This document shows, piece by piece, positions 6,611 to 7,773 of a DNA stretch of 7,773 nucleotides. The notes beneath the pieces were generated by a model. That model saw nothing but the letters and a program-made list of their open reading frames with translations. It was not told the DNA's origin and searched no databases. Made by a program: the position numbers and the translations under genes. How positions within the stretch are numbered: the first letter of the stretch is position 1; every line of letters starts with the position of its first letter. Source of the stretch: Gemmatimonadota bacterium (GTDB lineage: Bacteria; Gemmatimonadota; Gemmatimonadetes; JACCXV01); the NCBI GenBank assembly GCA_013696835.1, contig JACCXV010000086.1, forward strand, positions 1 to 7,773, in the 5' to 3' direction.

Positions 6611-6892
6611 CTACTGGACCTGCTCGGCGACGTACGGGAGGATGCCGAGCGAGCGCGAGCGCTTCACCGCGGCGGCCACGCCACGCTGGTGCCGCGCACA
6701 GGCGCCGCTGATGCGCCGCGGCACGATCTTGCCACGGTCGCTGACGAAGCGCCCGAGGAGCTTCTCGTCCTTGTAGTCGATCAGCAGCACCTGGTTCTCG
6801 CAGCAGTAGCAGGTCTTCTTGCGGCGCAGCCTGAGGCTGGAGTCCCGCGCCTTCTTCTTCTTCTTCCGCGCCCTGTCGTCGCGTCTCACCAT
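6611..6892 (-). CDS. rpsR: Small ribosomal subunit protein bS18, zinc-binding (C+) form
   Basis: bS18 pairs with bS6 on the platform of the 30S subunit. The 93 residues include the family core: QVLLIDYKDEKLLGRFVSD, GKIVPRRISG, RHQRGVAAAVKRSRSLGILP. The cysteine pattern C28-x-x-C31 with C65-x-x-H68 (CYCC and CARH) marks the zinc-ribbon type found for example in mycobacterial S18, unlike the E. coli protein that lacks this set. C30 is an additional Cys inside the first knuckle. The basic N-terminus has a run of five Lys (residues 10-14), encoded by five consecutive AAG codons. Start is ATG at 6892 with only a weak GAGA upstream. It follows rpsF by 29 bases with no ssb gene between them, and the DUF2232 gene follows 7 bases after the stop. 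Confidence 0.97.
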   Translation of the reverse strand: MVRRDDRARKKKKKARDSSLRLRRKKTCYCCENQVLLIDYKDEKLLGRFVSDRGKIVPRRISGACARHQRGVAAAVKRSRSLGILPYVAEQVQ

Positions 6893-6921
6893 GATCGTCT
6901 CGCCGGTTGGGGGTTGCCAGG

Positions 6922-7287
6922 CTAGTCCTCGTCATCGCGCGCGCGTGTGCGGCGCTGAGCCGCGCGCTCGGCAGCCTGCGCGGCAGCCTGCACGAGCGCC
7001 TCGTCGGGCCCGACCACTGTCATGTGGCGCAGTACCGTCTCGTCCAGACGCAGCACGCGGTCTATCTCAGCGATCTGCGACCCGGCGGACGAGTACTTGA
7101 GCAGCACGTATTGCCCCTGCTCCTTCCTGCCCATGGGGTAGGCGAGCTTGCGCTTGCCCCAGCGGTCGGTGGACGCCATCTCGCCCCCGCCTTCGCCAAC
7201 CCTGCGCTCGACTTCCTGCAGCTTCGTGGAGACCTTCTCCTCCTCGAGCGCAGAGTCGAAGACGATCATCGTCTCGTAGTTCTTCAA
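6922..7287 (-). CDS. rpsF: Small ribosomal subunit protein bS6
   Basis: bS6 forms a heterodimer with bS18 on 16S rRNA. The 121 residues show the classic fold: KNYETMIVFDSALEEE, a helix with KLQEVERRVGEGGG, WGKRKLAYPMGRKEQGQYVL, and a final strand LRHMTVVGPDEA. After residue ~97 comes an Ala/Arg-rich helix and an acidic end (DDED), recalling the variable acidic tail of bS6 in other species. The start is TTG at 7287, unusual for a ribosomal protein but backed by GGGGGAGG five bases upstream (7293-7300) and by family alignment (M-x-x-Y-E). The 134-base leader carries a fold like the S6:S18 binding motif, so autogenous control by the S6:S18 dimer is likely. Confidence 0.97.
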   Translation of the reverse strand: MKNYETMIVFDSALEEEKVSTKLQEVERRVGEGGGEMASTDRWGKRKLAYPMGRKEQGQYVLLKYSSAGSQIAEIDRVLRLDETVLRHMTVVGPDEALVQAAAQAAERAAQRRTRARDDED

Positions 7288-7292
7288 GCCTG

Positions 7293-7300
7293 CCTCCCCC
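7293..7300 (-). promoter_or_regulatory. Strong ribosome binding site before the TTG start of rpsF
   Basis: GGGGGAGG with a five-base spacer CAGGC precedes TTG at 7287. The strong site likely compensates for the weak start codon. Part of it (7298-7300) can pair with CCC at 7334-7336 in an alternative fold of the leader. Confidence 0.65.
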
Positions 7301-7304
7301 TGGT

Positions 7305-7334
7305 CTGTGCGGTCCCGCCACGCAGGCGGAACAG
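7305..7334 (-). promoter_or_regulatory. Candidate S6:S18 autoregulatory leader motif of rpsF
   Basis: In the transcript a short outer stem (CUGU 7334-7331 with ACAG 7308-7305) and an inner hairpin flank a one-sided bulge ACCGC (7313-7309). The inner stem pairs 7330-7325 with 7314-7319, one of them a G-U pair, and has a 5-base loop UGCGU. The published S6:S18 mRNA motif is a CCG in a bulge flanked by a stem and a hairpin, mimicking the 16S rRNA site; this matches in arrangement and in position, ending 17 bases before the rpsF start. Binding by the S6:S18 dimer would be expected to repress its own operon. It is a manual fold, not a covariance hit. Confidence 0.55.
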
Positions 7335-7342
7335 GGATGGAC

Positions 7343-7398
7343 CGGCCGCCTGGGCGGCCGCGGGCCCTGATGGGGCCACTTTCCGGGCGAACTGCCCG
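7343..7398 (-). other. Three GC hairpins between pth and the rpsF leader motif
   Basis: Inverted repeats lie at 7343-7360 (8 bp of pairing, CGGCCGCC with GGCGGCCG; 7 bp with a four-base loop), 7363-7377 (5 bp, five-base loop) and 7384-7398 (5 bp, five-base loop). They lie 24 or more bases after the pth stop at 7422. None is followed by a U-tract in the transcript, so I do not call an intrinsic terminator. They may attenuate read-through from pth or shape the rpsF leader. I see no convincing promoter in this gap. Confidence 0.35.
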
Positions 7399-7421
7399 CT
7401 AACCGTCGCTCTTCACGACGT

Positions 7422-7773
7422 CTATTCCACCGCCGGCGGCGGTGCCTCGCGATTGAACATGCTCATGGCCTGCTCGACACCTTCTCGACAGAACGTCGCC
7501 ACCGCGTCCGCGGCCCGCGGGAGCGCTTCCTCCACCAGCTCGAGCTCAGGCTTGCGAAACGGCGCGAGGACGAACCGCACCTGATCGGAGTAGCGACCCT
7601 CGGGCCCGATCCCGAAGCGCAGCCGCGGGAATTCCTGCGTCCCGAGGGCATCGATGATCGAACGCACGCCGTTGTGCCCCGCCGCCGATCCTCCGGGGCG
7701 GATGCGCAGGCGTGCGAGCGGCAGCGCCAGCTCGTCGTAGCACACGAGGAGATCCGCGGGCCCGAGTCCGAGC
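7422..7773 (-). CDS. pth: Peptidyl-tRNA hydrolase, C-terminal part (5' end cut by window edge)
   Basis: Pth cleaves the ester bond between peptide and tRNA to recycle tRNA from dropped-off peptidyl-tRNA. The visible 117 codons cover the second half of the family: LVCYDELALPL (the Asp equivalent to the catalytic-site Asp93 of E. coli), RIRPGGSAAGHNGVRSII (the GGS-x-x-GHNG signature, with the Asn equivalent to Asn114), FPRLRFGIGP, and a C-terminal helix region. One Gly of the usual GGSAGGHNG is Ala here. The catalytic His and the N-terminal third lie outside the window. The frame is open to the right edge; a GTG at 7745 is internal and is not the start. The C-terminus ends in a Pro-rich tail (APPPAVE). 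A pth gene just ahead of rpsF is a common arrangement. Confidence 0.95.
   Translation of the reverse strand, partial: LGLGPADLLVCYDELALPLARLRIRPGGSAAGHNGVRSIIDALGTQEFPRLRFGIGPEGRYSDQVRFVLAPFRKPELELVEEALPRAADAVATFCREGVEQAMSMFNREAPPPAVE

Noticed and set aside
6893..6921. An ssb gene or fragment between rpsF and rpsR
   Set aside because: The gap is 29 bases and neither neighbour carries SSB-like sequence.
7343..7360. Rho-independent terminator after pth
   Set aside because: The stem is strong but no U-tract follows in the transcript, and it may belong to the rpsF leader instead.
1..7773. Mobile element, prophage or defence system
   Set aside because: No transposase, integrase, terminal inverted repeats, attachment duplications or toxin/nuclease genes are visible; the genes are housekeeping and envelope types.

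Overview
This is a G+C-rich window (roughly two-thirds G+C by eye) in which every supportable gene lies on the minus strand, so it reads from right to left. The right part is a ribosomal-protein and translation-factor cluster: the C-terminal part of peptidyl-tRNA hydrolase (pth, cut by the right edge), then rpsF (bS6), rpsR (bS18), a DUF2232 membrane protein, rplI (bL9) and rsfS (ribosomal silencing factor). It is tightly packed. The pth-rpsF gap of 134 bases holds several GC hairpins. Nearest rpsF it also holds a fold that closely resembles the known S6:S18 autoregulatory leader motif: a CCG bulge between a short stem and a hairpin.

Almost directly after rsfS (7 bases) comes a very large envelope protein. 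It has a signal peptide, a gluzincin-type metallopeptidase domain (HELVH plus a downstream Glu), a six-blade TolB-like propeller, a Gly/Asp-rich linker, and a C-terminal Omp85/BamA-like beta-barrel ending in Phe. A GC hairpin follows its stop. After a gap of about 236 bases comes a secreted FG-GAP/VCBS-repeat protein, cut by the left edge, whose six visible Asp-rich calcium-type loops are spaced exactly 49 residues apart.

The organism is a Gram-negative (outer-membrane) bacterium, judging from the Phe-terminated Omp85-type barrel and the signal peptides. High G+C, the peptidase-propeller-barrel fusion and a secreted FG-GAP protein are features I associate with poorly cultured phyla near Gemmatimonadota, Eisenbacteria or other FCB-related lineages. 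That placement is inference with low certainty.

The translation genes probably form one transcript, with the barrel fusion as its last, translationally coupled member. Start codons are mostly non-ATG: TTG for rpsF; GTG for DUF2232, rplI, the barrel fusion and the FG-GAP gene; ATG only for rpsR. The rsfS reading frame has no ATG, GTG or TTG that would give a full-length protein. This points to a CTG start or a one-base indel in a C5 run.
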